Part shown: positions 1 through 11,403 of the stretch, piece after piece
How the letters are laid out: the number at the start of each line of letters is the position of its first letter
Numbering within the stretch: position 1 is the first letter of the stretch
Assembly: GCA_029204045.2 (NCBI GenBank)
Contig: CM055076.1
Location: 18,223,269 to 18,287,268 of the forward strand
Origin: Tillandsia leiboldiana
Taxonomy: Eukaryota > Streptophyta > Magnoliopsida > Poales > Bromeliaceae
Length of the DNA stretch: 64,000 bases
Direction: 5' to 3'
Notes under the pieces: model-generated
Databases searched by the model: none
What the model saw: the letters and a program-made list of their open reading frames with translations, nothing else
What the model was told of the DNA's origin: nothing
Made by a program: the position numbers and the translations under genes

Positions 1-500
1 AAATTTGAGGTTCGGGTTGCCCAGGCGCGCTCTCCGGTGCCCGTTTGCGCTGCGGACAGCGAGCATCATCTTCGGAGCGTCGAGACTTGTCAGGCTGTGG
101 TGTTTGTTGGGTTCCGAAGCGCAGGAAATTCGGTAAAATGCTTAAATACTATATAATTTTGTATTAATCTTGCTTTTTTATAATACATTAAGGGGTTTTT
201 GTGTATATGTTGCTCGTGTGCTGCCTCGAGCAGCGTGTATGAGCTGTTCTTGATCGCTGGACTAGTTGTCCTAGGTCCGTGGACTGTTGCGGCGCTTGTT
301 TTGGATTCTAGCGTGATTATCAGCCAAACCAGTCGTCCGTTCGCAGTTTCGTTTTGGAATCCATTTTCTGTCAACTTGAACGCGCTGCGTCTGTCGTCGA
401 GCCTTGTTGGCTGGTCATCCTTGCTTCCTCGTGTGTCCAGAGGCAGTGGAAAGGTTCGTGGTGGGTTCCGGAGCTGAAATTGGCATCTTCGGGAACCCGG
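1..500. other. Unassigned left edge
   Basis: I recognise no protein or RNA gene here. The stretch is moderately GC-rich with an AT-rich patch around 140-190. It lies directly upstream of a decayed Ty3 polyprotein, so it may be another part of that element or of the DNA it entered. Nothing in it decides between these. Confidence 0.3.
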
Positions 501-2132
501 TATAGTCAGTGACCTTTATGAAAGAAGGAAAACAGATGAGCCTCAAGGGGGTAGCTGAAGGGTCTAAGGTGAGGGTGGCGGCTGCAGAATTGAAGGTCAT
601 AACGGTTACTCAATGGTATAAAGCTAGTTTGGAGGAGAACCGCTGTGTAATAGGCCATTACTATCTAGCAGAAACAACTAAGGAGGGAAGCATAAGCCCT
701 GAGATACAAAGAGTGCTGGACCAATATGAAGATGTATTTCAAGAGTCGAAGAGGCTGCCTCCCAGTCGAGCACAAGATCATAAAGTCCCTCTACAAGCCG
801 ACCCGACCAATTAACGTTAGGCCTTATCGATACACTCATAAGCAAAAGGATGAGATAGACAAATCAAAGAGATGCTGCAAAACACCATCATCCGACCCAG
901 CACCAGCCTCTACGCATCTCCTATACTACTAGTCAAGAAGAAGGACAGCAGTTGGAGGTTCTGCGTGGATTACCAGCAATTGAACAAGACGACTGTGAAA
1001 TATAAGTATCCAATACCCTTGATAGATGACCTCCTAGATGAATTGGAAAGATCCTAATTTTTCTCCAAAATAGTTTTGAGGTCGGGGTACCACCAGGTGA
1101 GAATGAATTCGGGGGACGTACACAAGACGACCTTCAAGACTCACCGAGGCCATTATAAGTTTCTTGTAATGCTCTTTGGGCTAACGAACGCACTAGCAAC
1201 CTTCCAAGTCATCATGACGATGTGTTTGAGCCACACCTCAGAAAATATGTTAGTGTTTTTTGACGACATACTTGTGTATAGCAAAGAGCTGAGGGAACAC
1301 GCAGAGCATTTAGCTAAGGTGCTCGACTTATTGAGAGTTAATTGATTGCTTTCTAAAAGAGCTAAATGCTTCTTTGGACAGGAACAGGTGGAGTACTTAA
1401 GGCATTTAATATCAAGAGAATCGATAGCCACAGACCCGACTAAGGTTGAAGCTATGAAGAAGTGGCTTGCACCTGCCAACATTAAGGAGTTGAGAGAGAT
1501 TTTGGGATCACTGGATACTATAGGAGGTTCATAAAAAGCTACGGAGGGATCAGCAAGCCATTAACGGAGCTGCTAAAGAAGGATAATAACTTCACGTGGA
1601 CTAATGAGGCACAGGGGGCATTCGAGAGACTTAAGGAGGTGATGACCACGACACCAGTCCTGGCCATGCCTAATAACGACAAGACATTCACCGTGGAAGT
1701 GGATGCTTGCGGGAGTGGGATAGCGGCCGTGCTCACTTAGGAAGGGAGACCTATCGCCTATCTCAGCAAGACGATAAGTACAAAGAACATGGGGCTGTCA
1801 ACATACAAAAAGGAGTTCCCAAAGAACATGGGGCTGTCAACATACGAAAAGGAGTTCCTAACCATATCTGTGTCGAAGTGGAAGCACTACCTCGAGTCCA
1901 AACCCTTTATCATCAAGACCAATCATGAGAGTTTAAAATATCTATTGGAGCAAAAAATAACCACTGCAATCTAGCAAAATGGGATGCTCAAGTTAATGGG
2001 ATTGGATTACACCATTCAATACAAGAAGGGGAAGGAAAATGTCGCTGCTGATGCCTTCTCAAGGAGAAGATGAGAAGAAGGTCACAACCAAGCCATCACT
2101 GCCATCATCCCCACGTGGGTCCACGAGGTGGC
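501..2132 (+). pseudogene. Decayed Ty3/gypsy pol (element N), left part
   Basis: This is the reverse-transcriptase and RNase H part of a Ty3/gypsy polyprotein, read across several frames. In order I see the pre-RT linker (about 509-810), the RT palm with LVKKKDSSWRFCVDYQQLN (about 930-990), a YHQVRM segment (about 1087), FFDDILVYS as the YxDD-type active site (about 1255-1280), and RNase H with VEVDACGSG (about 1696-1720). Near 2000-2070 it ends with a stretch resembling the usual IQYKKGKENVAADAFSR linker. Stops near 1057 and 1345 and several frameshifts break it, so it is a fossil. It stops exactly where copia element P is inserted, and its reading resumes at 7280 once one copy of the GTGGC duplication is removed. 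Confidence 0.88.
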
Positions 2133-2330
2133 TGTTACGATATATTTAGTATTATCTTTATTGTTTCTATACTATATATTACTTACCATCTATAGCGTAG
2201 GATTATATAGCATGTAATCCTAGTTATATTATTACTATGGTTGTCATTGTTACCATAGAAATACCTTCTCATGTACTATATAATTGATGTTAATACAAAC
2301 CATAGGACATGCTCTTTTGCCCATCTATCA
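2133..2330 (+). repeat. 5' LTR of copia P
   Basis: This 198-bp repeat begins TG and ends CA, and matches 7082-7279 base for base as far as I can compare by eye. It ends directly against the primer-binding site. Confidence 0.97.
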
Positions 2331-2350
2331 TGGTATCAGAGCGGGAACCC
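2331..2350 (+). other. Primer-binding site of copia P
   Basis: The sequence starting TGGTATCAGAGC lies immediately after the 5' LTR. It is the usual plant LTR-element site complementary to the 3' end of initiator methionine tRNA. Confidence 0.9.
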
Positions 2351-2742
2351 TAATATTGGGAATATCGATCCTTAGCCACCATCTACCATGAGTCTCACCT
2401 TCTTCCATAGTTTTTTTTTTCTTTGGATTTCTCTCTCCGTCACAACTGCTGCTACAGTGCCGCTGCTACAGTATCGCTGCTACAGTACCGGCGCTACAGT
2501 ACCAGCGCTTTCGGCCTCTCTTCATTATTCTGGTGTCGTTCAGATGCGTACTTGCTCCCTGGTGTAGTTTGGTTCTTCTCGGGTGCAATCAAGGTCAACT
2601 TTGATTCATTCAGCTTTTCCCATCGGGTTCTAATCTGACTTACTTGTCTTTATTCTGGATTTGTGACTACTTGGTATTATTTTCTACTCGTCGGATTTCC
2701 CTCGGTTACTCTCTCGTGGTGATATTTTCCTTTTGTGGTAAT

Positions 2743-3745
2743 ATGTCTTCTTTCTCAAATTTACCAGTGGTTAATATCAAAACTCTCATACCACTTGAAC
2801 TAACAGATTCCACATATCTTGTGTGGAAACAAATATTTCTTAATGTTTTGGAGAGTTTTGGTGTTACTCCACATGTGGACGGAACTGGTATTATACCGCC
2901 TCAGACTATTGACACTTCTGAAAAGAAAACAATTATGAACCCGTAATATCTAAATTGGAAAAAAGAAGACACCACTATACTCTCGTGGATTAATGCCACC
3001 CTTTCGCTTAGCATATTACAGATGGTTGTTTCTAGCTCTCCTAAAACTGCGTATGATGCTTGGAAAATTATCGAAACATATTTTCTTGATAAAACTGCTT
3101 CCACTGCTTTCTCTCTAAAGTCTGAATTACGAAGCACCAAGAAAGGTTCAATGAATATGACCGATTATATGCAAAAGATTAAATCTATTGGCGATGCCCT
3201 GCAAGCGATTGGTGAAACTGAGTCAGACCATAATTTGGTCATGACTGTTCTTCTCGGGTTACCAGAAGAATATAGAGGTTTCGTCAGTGCTCTTAATACA
3301 CACCGAAACAAGCCCACTTTTGATCAACTTCGTCCACTTCTGATGCAAGAAGAAACAGAAGTACAACGTCGTACTAGTTCAACAACATCACCTGCCATTC
3401 CTACTATCGACAGCGAAGCTCTCTATGCAAATCGTGGACGCGGAAATCGTGGAGGTCGTGGAGGCAGATATCGCTGTGGTCGAGGACATCGCGGTAGACA
3501 CAACTCATATCATGGTCGTGGATCTCCTGGAATCTATCCACATTCTTCACCCAATAATCTTCCTCAACCTTTACTCTAAATCAACAATCTTATTTTTCGA
3601 AGTCTGGCACACAGTGTCAGATCTGTGGAAAGTACAACCATTCTGCTCTTCAATGCAGACAACGCTTCAATCACTCATTCGTGGCCGATGATGTCCCTCA
3701 AACTTTTGTTGCTATGAATCTCTATGAACCTGCTGAGGAAGTATG
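2743..3745 (+). pseudogene. gag and start of protease of copia P (broken)
   Basis: This is the copia nucleocapsid reading frame starting at ATG 2743. The N-terminal part has the LTDSTYLVWKQIF type of start seen in plant copia gag proteins. A retrotransposon gag domain follows (about 3022-3350, with LLGLPEEYRGF), then a Gly/Arg-rich stretch. A CCHC zinc knuckle (CQICGKYNHSALQC) is encoded at about 3620-3660. A TAA at 2944-2946 replaces what is probably a Gln codon. A frameshift near 3577 moves the zinc knuckle into another frame, and a second near 3755 moves the protease DTGAS motif into the pol frame. An intact Gag therefore cannot be made. Confidence 0.9.
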
Positions 3746-6700
3746 GTATCCAGACACACTGGAGCTTCCAATCACATGACCGCGAATTCTGGTATTCTTT
3801 CCTCTTCCAAACCTTATACTGGGCATGAGAAAATTCTAGTTGGTAATGGAAATTTACTTGATATTACTCAGACAGGTGAAACTCAATTGAATACATCTTC
3901 TAAATTCTTTGCTCTTAAAAATGTTCTTGTTGTTCCTTCCATCAAGAGAAATTTACTTTCGGTGCGTCAATTCTGTCGTGACAATAATTCCGTTTTTGAA
4001 TTTGACTCTTCTAGTTTTTCTATGAAGGACAAGGTAACAAGGACGGAGCTTCTGCACTGCCCTAGCTCGGGAACATCACTCTATCCAATTCCTTCTAAAG
4101 TTGCAAGTGTAGGGAATAAGCAACAGATTGGTCTTGTTGCATCTAGATTTAGTAGCGATGTTTGGCATAGACGATTAGGTCATCCCAGTCTTCCTATTCT
4201 TTCGGCATTTATTAAAAATAATAACATTGTTTCTGATGGTAATTCTGCTTTGACATTATCTGTTTGCAATGCTTGTAACATGGAAAAACATATTAAACTC
4301 TCATTTTCTGATTCGGAATCTAAATATGCTTTTCCCTTTTATATTGTGCATTCTGATGTGTGGCAATCATCTGTTCCATCTGTTTCTGGTTATAAATATT
4401 ATGTTATATTTATTGATGATTATTCTCGGTTTTCTTGGCTTCACCTTTTGAAATTTAAACACGAAGTTTTTGACAAATTTCTCGAATTTAAAGCAATGGT
4501 GGAAAACAGATTTCATAGCTCAATCAAGATTTTCCAATCTGATAATGGTACGGAGTTTGTAAATGATAAGTTTTCAAACCTTTGTTCACAAAATGGAATT
4601 TTTCACCGTTTTTCTTGTCCTTATACTCCTCAACAAAACGGCCTCGCCGAAAGGAAGCATAGACATTTAACTAACGTTGTTAGAAGTTTACTATTTCAAG
4701 CTTGCATGCCTCCTCGTTTTTGGGCTGATGCTATTCAAACTGCTGTATTTCTTGTGAATCGAATTCCCTCTCTTACTGTTTTAAAAGGACAATCGCCATA
4801 TGAAATTCTGCATGGTTGCTCTTCCCCTGACTTGCAACTTGTCAAAGTTTTTGGATGTTTGTGTTACCCTGATGTGCAGGATATTGCAGCTCACAAGCTC
4901 TCTCCTCGGTCACTTCCTTGCGTCTTTTTAGGACTCTCTGATAAACATAAAGGTTTTCGATGTCTCCATCCCAGCACTGACAAGGTTTTTATTTCTCGAC
5001 ATGTTACCTTTGTGGAAACTGTTTTTCCGTTTTCTTGTCTTTCTAAATTCTCTTCTTCTCCTTCCTCTACTTTTTCCAACCTTGATATGTTTTAAAAATT
5101 TGTTTCAAATCCTCCTTTGCTGGGTGAGAATCCTTCTACCATTGATGCAATCTCTGGCTTCTCATTCACACGCCCCTCTGCTGAGAGTGGTTCCGGTACA
5201 CGTCCACCTGTTTCACCGTCTGAGAATTTATCAACGTTTCCTTCTATCTTGAATTCTGATGACTCACATGTTAGGAATGGGAACGATGCCGCTGCCGTTG
5301 GTCCATCAGAACTCCGTGTCTATACCAGACGACACATTACACGATCTGTTGCTACTACACCTACTATTGTTGAACCACCACCGTCCACTTCTGATCGTCC
5401 GCCCTCCCCTCAGCCTACTATAGTGCCGTCTGAGCTTTCTTCACCTCCCCGCATACATCCTATGCGCACTCGATCTATGACTAAGGGTTTAACTGAGTCT
5501 ACCTCCTTACTGGCCTCTACGGGTTCTGCTCTACCTACTGAGCCTAACTCATTTCATGAGGCCTTTCAGGATGTAGGTTGGCGCGCTGCCATGGCTGAGG
5601 AGTTTGATGCCCTCCTGACAAATGCTACTTGGGATCTTGTACCTCTTTCGCCTGTTAATCTTATTGGTTGTAAATGGGTATACAAAGTAAAGCAGAAGGC
5701 GGATGGGTCTCTTGAGCGTCTCAAAGCTCGACTTGTGGCTCAAGGTTATAAACAGCAACAAGGCATTGATTTTGATGAGACCTTTTCTCCCGTTGTCAAG
5801 TCGACAACTATTCGCACTGTTCTTTCGGTGGCCCTCTTCTCAGGGTGGTCTCTTCGACAACTTGATGTGAAGAATGCTTTTCTTCAAGGCACACTCTCTG
5901 AAGAAGTTTATATGAGACAACCGCCTGGTTTTGTGCATCCCTCTTTTCCGCATCATATTTGTCGTCTACGCAAAGCCATCTATGGTCTTAAGCAAGCACC
6001 TCGGGCTTGGTTTCAACGGTTTACGTCCTTTCTATCTGAAATTGGTTTTGTTGGGAGCACTGCTGATCCTTCAATATTCATTTGTCACTTCTCTTCTGGC
6101 ACTCTTATTCTTCTATTATATGTTGATGATATTATTGTCACTGGTAGTTCCTCCTCTCTTCTAAGGGCTCTTATTACTACCTTACAGCAGGAATTTGCAA
6201 TGAAGGATCTCGGGCCGCTACATTATTTCTTGGGCATTGAGGTAAATAGGTCATCTTCTGGTTTTCATCTGACTCAGCACAAATATGCGCATCAGCTGCT
6301 TCAGCGCCATGGTTTTCTTGATAGTAAGCCCGTCTCTAGTCCTCTCTCTCCAACCTCTCGTCTATCTTCTCATGAAGGGCAGCTTCTTGAGGATCCCTAT
6401 AGCTATCGTCAGCTTGTTGGTGCTCTCCAGTATCTTACTTTCACCCGACCGGATATATCATATGCTGTCAACTCTGTTGCCCAGTATCTACATGCTCCTC
6501 GTGAACCACACATGCAAGCGGTTAAGCGCATTCTACGATATATTCAGGGCACGCTGACTTATGGACTGCCTATATCTCGCTGTGTCAATCCCTCTCTTGT
6601 CGAATTTGCAGATGCTGATTGGGCCGGTTGTCCAGATACATGCCGGTCTACTTCTGGATATTGTATATTTTTAGGGCCCAATCTTATCTCCTGGTCCGCC

Positions 6701-7069
6701 AAAAAGCAGCCCACCATTTCTCGCTCTAGTTTTGAAGCAGAATACCGTGCTGTCGCCTACGCGCTTGCGGAGACGATATGGATCCGTCGTCTACTTCGTG
6801 ATCTTCGTGTTTTCCTCTGGCGAACTATTAGCATCTACTGTGATAATCTAAGCACTACTTATCTAGCGGTAAATCCTGTTCTTCATGCTCGCACAAAGCA
6901 TATTGAACTTGATCATCAATTCTTGCGTGAAAAAGTTCAGAGTGGTGATTTAGAGTTGGTTCATATCTCTTCTGATAAACAACTTGCTGATATTTTCACC
7001 AAGCCCTTGTCACCCTCTCGGTTTTCGATATTACGGCTCAATCTTCGCATCCGTCCACCTGATGCTTAG
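3743..7069 (+). pseudogene. pol polyprotein of copia P, one internal stop
   Basis: One frame carries the end of the protease (TGASNHM, about 3758-3780), the integrase HHCC finger (WHRRLGHPS and CNACNMEKH, about 4160-4290), the integrase core (SDNGTEF, about 4540), reverse transcriptase (CKWVYKVK near 5670, YVDDIIVTG near 6120-6145) and RNase H (FADADWAGCPD near 6605 and SSFEAEYRA near 6725). The order integrase before reverse transcriptase defines Ty1/copia. The only break in this 3.3-kb frame is a TAA at 5093-5095, in the linker before RT, and the same frame resumes straight after it. Active-site residues of RT and integrase look intact. The frame ends at TAG 7067-7069, just before the purine tract. 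Confidence 0.95.
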
Positions 7070-7081
7070 TTTGCGGGGGGA

Positions 7082-7279
7082 TGTTACGATATATTTAGTA
7101 TTATCTTTATTGTTTCTATACTATATATTACTTACCATCTATAGCGTAGGATTATATAGCATGTAATCCTAGTTATATTATTACTATGGTTGTCATTGTT
7201 ACCATAGAAATACCTTCTCATGTACTATATAATTGATGTTAATACAAACCATAGGACATGCTCTTTTGCCCATCTATCA
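7082..7279 (+). repeat. 3' LTR of copia P
   Basis: This 198-bp copy of 2133-2330 shows no difference that I could find. The purine tract at about 7072-7081 precedes it and the duplicated target GTGGC follows it at 7280-7284. Confidence 0.97.
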
Positions 7280-7489
7280 GTGGCCGAGAGCTATGAAGGA
7301 AACCCTCAGGTGCAACTAATCATCACCGAGCTACTCTTAAGTCCAGGCTCACAACTGAACTACTCTTACAAGCAGGGGGTACTCAAATACAAGGGCATAA
7401 TCTACATCGGAGGCACAGGGGACCTGAGGGTGAGGTTGATAGAGCAGATCCATGCATCTTCTTTAGAGGGACTATCACGCTCCGGGTCC
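7280..7489 (+). pseudogene. Decayed Ty3/gypsy pol (element N), right part
   Basis: This continues the Ty3 reading interrupted at 2132. The frame encodes the RNase H-integrase linker (SYKQGVLKYKGIIYIGG and LRVRLIEQIHASSLEG), with wording typical of the stretch before the integrase zinc finger. It ends abruptly near 7489, and no integrase core of this element is present further right. N is therefore truncated or cut by another insertion. Confidence 0.8.
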
Positions 7490-8545
7490 CAGTGAAAGCC
7501 TACCCGGCACGTGCACAGACCCGCTGTGTGCACAAGGCACCCCCCGATACACACAAGCGTCTACAACAGCGAACAGAAAGGAAGCAACAAATACATCCTA
7601 CTAGTAATCAGAGCATATGAATAACTAAACTAAACAAAAAGAAAGTATAATAACCATACAAGATCTAAAACAAGATATACAATAAAAGTCCTCCCAAAAG
7701 TATATCCTACAAAGGTACATGGTGGTCTCTAATACAAGTACACCTTTCTAAAGCTAAACCCAAAAAATAAAAGGCGTCCTGTATCCACCTCGAGTGGTCC
7801 AAGGGGAAGACTCTAGCTATGCGCTACTCCCTTGCCACGGTTCCGAGCCTCTCCCGCTATGGATGGCTCTGAAAAAATAACAAACCAATAGGGGTGAGAA
7901 CTATTAGTCAATAGTTCCCAGTGGGTAAACCGCCGAGAGAAGCAAAATACACCACTAGGTCAGCTGAGGCAAAGATAGTAAGAATGTTGAAAGGAAATGT
8001 AGGAATATAAATAGCTGAGATAAAATAACTCTACTACTATCATACCTCTTTGCTCAATGCAAGGAGTGTCAATATGTAAGTAGCTACACTACTCATGTGA
8101 AAGTCACACTACCATGAATGCATCATCTAGTTTATGGTGTCCAATGTCAGGTTCAATTAACTTTGTTCATTTCTTTACAAGGATTTTTATGTAGTGTAGT
8201 CTCAATGTGCGCCACGCCTTATGGTCCTTTTGTAGTCAATATGCCCACTCTAGAGATGAGCCTCCCTCACTGCGTCCCAATCGGCATCCTATCCTGGATG
8301 GCGAGCATGATGTCGCTATGGCCAACTCCGGAGCGCTGGCTTGAAGGGAGCGACCCTACAAAGAATGCGCGAATGAGCACAAAGAGGGGACAACTTGACA
8401 GGATAAGAAAAAAAAGAAGGAAAAAAGAAGAGAAGTATAAATAGATCTTTGAAACCCTAGAATAAGAGTTTTGAAAGTTTAGGGTTTATCTCATATAGCA
8501 TTGGCTAGTTTTCTTCTTCTATTGATTTTCGACTTATGTTTTATT
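7490..8545. other. Repeat-like sequence without a recognised gene
   Basis: No coding frame here matches a family I know. The left edge (about 7488-7515) looks like the start of a long terminal repeat, and it begins exactly where element N breaks off, which suggests a further insertion. I could not find its other end. The right edge is the hAT target duplication at 8538-8545. Confidence 0.3.
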
Positions 8546-8765
8546 CTGGGATTGAAGTGTCGCTCGTGCCGCTCGGCACAGGGCGACACGTACCGTGCCC
8601 TTCAAATGGGGGCACGGTACAGGGAGGGGTATCGCCCCCCCTGAGTCTCGGCGATACCCAAAGACAGGGCGATACCCTTTGGTATCGCCCGTGCCGTGCC
8701 GTGCCGCACGGCACGGCACGGCACGACAACATCCTTTTTTTTTTTTTTTTTTTTTTTTTCTTTAA
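8546..8765 (+). repeat. 5' subterminal palindrome array of hAT A
   Basis: The terminal repeat is followed by many overlapping CGGCAC/GTGCCG units, a GGGGGCACGG segment and the paired motifs GGCGATACC and GGTATCGCC, then a T run. The same arrangement occurs at 21420-21595 (H), 25831-26115 (I), 44034-44250 (C) and, inverted, at 56770-56951 (B). In other hAT elements, subterminal short repeats bind the transposase. That role here is inferred. Confidence 0.8.
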
Positions 8766-9369
8766 TCACATGCGTACAATAGTTTTTTGTTTTTTTCTCA
8801 AAAAATTCACATGTTGTACAATAATTTTTTTTGTTTTTTTGTTTTTTTCCTTTTATTTTTTGTTTTTTTCCTTTCTCTTTCCACCCGTGAACGGGGAGGG
8901 AAGGAATATTTTTTTCCTTTTCCTCCTTCCCCCTCCTAATTCTCGAGCAGCAAGTTTCTATACTCTCTCTCTCTCTCTCTCTCTTTCTTCATTTCTTTTC
9001 ATAATTATAAAGCTATTTTTTTAAAAAAATTTAAAATTAGTTATTTATAAATTATTTAATTTTGAATTATTTAATTTTGAACTAATTTTGAACTATTTTC
9101 AGGATCCATTTATTGATCCTTTTTCTTTATAATTTATAAATAGTTGAAAATTAAATGGATCAATAAATGGATCTTGAAAAGTTTTGAGAAAAAATATAAT
9201 ATTTTCTAATTTTATATTTTATAATTTTTAAAATTTTTAAAAAATGATAAAATCAAAATAATTTTCAAAATTGATATATATAATTTTCTCATCATGTTGT
9301 TCTTTTTCTTATTATTTTGAATGAATTTTAGAATAGTTATTTGTATGTAAAAAAAATGTGTAGATCATA

Positions 9370-11040
9370 ATGGCATCTAAGAAAACAGAAGATTATGGTT
9401 GACAGCACAGACAAATGATTGGTGGAAACAAATTTCATTGAAAGTGTAATTACTGTAATATGGTCGGAATGGGCGGAGGTGTCACCCGTTTAAAGAAACA
9501 TATCGCGGGAGGTTTTTCTGAAATATCGAAATGCACTAAAGTTCCTCAGGAGATAAGACATGCAATGAAAATTGAGTTAGAATCTACAAAATTAGCAAAA
9601 CAGAAAACGAGGGATGATCGAGATGAATTATATAAACGAGCAGCCGAGTATCCCTCTGTTGACCCATATGAAGGTACAGATGATGAATTTGATATTGATA
9701 CTAGAGCTGCCATGGAAGCATCTTTACAGGAAAGATGGCAGCAAGATGAAGTCCAACGACATAGAGCACAATTTACGACCTCTCAGTTTGATGCCGGGGT
9801 TGGGTCTAGATCTGGCTCTGCGCCATCAGGTTTATCTCGAAATGGTTCTTTTGGCCGCATGTTTGACAGATTAAAAAAAAAACCAAAACAAAGTGGAAAA
9901 GCTCCAAATATTATAGATATAGACCCAATGGCATTTCCTGGTCCAGATGCTCAACAACAGCGCATAGATACAATGCTTAAAAAAGATAAAAAAGGCAGAA
10001 TTGGTCGAGCAATATCAAAGTTTTTTCACTTTAGTCATATTCCTTCCCATGTAGCAAACAATCCATATTATAGATCAATGATCATTGTCGTACAAAAGGA
10101 GGGTCCAAGAGTTGAACCTCCAACACCGTATGAGATCGCCGGCAAATACCTTGATGCGGAGGTCAATGATATCCATGCATGGGTAAAAAACTTCAAACAA
10201 CAGTGGGAGATGTATGGTGTTACCTTGATGTGTGATAGTTGGACATCACATACAAATTTGAGCATCATAATTTTTTTATTTTATTGCAATGGCAAGGTGG
10301 TCTTCCACAAGTCAGTTGATGCGACCGGTCGATTTGAAGATGCTGATTATATATATACATTATTGGAGCAAGTTCTAGGTGAGATTGGTGAGAAATATGT
10401 GGTACAGATAGTGTTAGACAATGGTTCAAACTATAAGAAAGCTGGCAAACTACTGATGCAAAGGCATCCACACATATTTTGGACACCTTGTGCGGCGCAT
10501 TGTATCAACCTAATGATGTCTGACTTTGGTACGATAAATCGGGTAAAAAAGATTATAGATACTGCACAAAGTGTATCTAAGTATTTGTATAATCATAATT
10601 GGGTCCATGCTTTAATGTCCAAATTCATTGGACGAGAGATCTTACGTCCTGGTATCACACGATTTGCCACAAATTTTATCGCTATAAACAGTATCCTTCA
10701 AAATAAAAATGGTTTAAAGTCTATGTTTGCATCAGATGAATGACAAACATCTCGTTATGCCTCCAAGACTGATGGAAAGTCTATTGAGCAAATAATTTAG
10801 TCCACAAATTTTGGGATTATGTGAAAGAGATTGTTGATATTGTGGAGCCGCTATACATGGTCCTTCGATTGGTGGATCAGGAAAAAATACCTCAAATGGG
10901 ACACGTCTATCATAAACTGAGGATGGCTAAAGAGACTATCAAGAAAGTCAATCCATTGCGATGTCAATCTTATCTAAAAATTATCGACGAACGTTGGGAA
11001 GTTCAGATGGGTCGGCATCTGCACCTAGCAGGCAAGTATA
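9370..11040 (+). pseudogene. hAT transposase, N-terminal and core part (A)
   Basis: The frame from ATG 9370 encodes a BED-type zinc finger (CNYC followed by MGGGVTRLKKHIAGG, about 9445-9510), a charged linker, then the DUF659-like part of the catalytic core. There, LMCDSW (about 10229) and VLDNGSNYKKAG (about 10420-10450) fit the first and second acidic positions, and FWTPCAAHCINLMM (about 10478-10515) is the conserved Cys/His-rich block. Three stops, at about 9400, 9439 and 10741, each fall where copy B has or implies Trp, so each is a TGG to TGA change. A small indel near 10790 shifts the frame, and the exon then runs to about 11035. The protein is not made intact. Confidence 0.9.
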
Positions 11041-11403
11041 AATTATAACAAAACTATTTGTTAGTGATTATTCAATTGTATTCTTGCATTGTTGATGGAG
11101 TTATTTTTTTCTTAATGATAGGTTATTATCTTAATCCGTCGTACCACCATCGTTATAATCTTGGATATGATGATGAATTATTAAAGTTGTACAAGGCCCC
11201 TGGTTAGTGGCGGGTGATTTCAACACTGTGAAAACCCATTTGAGACTATGAATAGGCTGAGATTCAATAGATTGGAAATGGATCCAATGCATGCCGCTCT
11301 TGCCATAAATGAGGTACAATAGCTTTTTTAATATATTATTAATTTATTATATGTTAATATGCTAATTTCTCATTATTATAATATATTATAATATCATAAT
11401 ATA

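Larger units (their letters stand above)
2133..7279 (+). mobile_element. Complete Ty1/copia retrotransposon P with 5-bp TSD
   Basis: The element is 5,147 bp. It is bounded by two 198-bp LTRs that start TGTTACGA and end CATCTATCA, and flanked by the 5-bp duplication GTGGC (2128-2132 and 7280-7284). A primer-binding site starting TGGTATCAGAGC follows the 5' LTR, and a purine tract (about 7072-7081) precedes the 3' LTR. The gene order gag, protease, integrase, reverse transcriptase, RNase H is that of Ty1/copia. It sits inside Ty3 element N in the same orientation. The LTRs look identical by eye, so insertion is young, yet gag and pol carry two in-frame stops and two frameshifts. Confidence 0.97.

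Noticed and set aside
2331..2350. tRNA-like match next to LTRs as a tRNA gene
   Set aside because: Only the short 3'-end complement of initiator tRNA is present, which is a primer-binding site; no cloverleaf follows.
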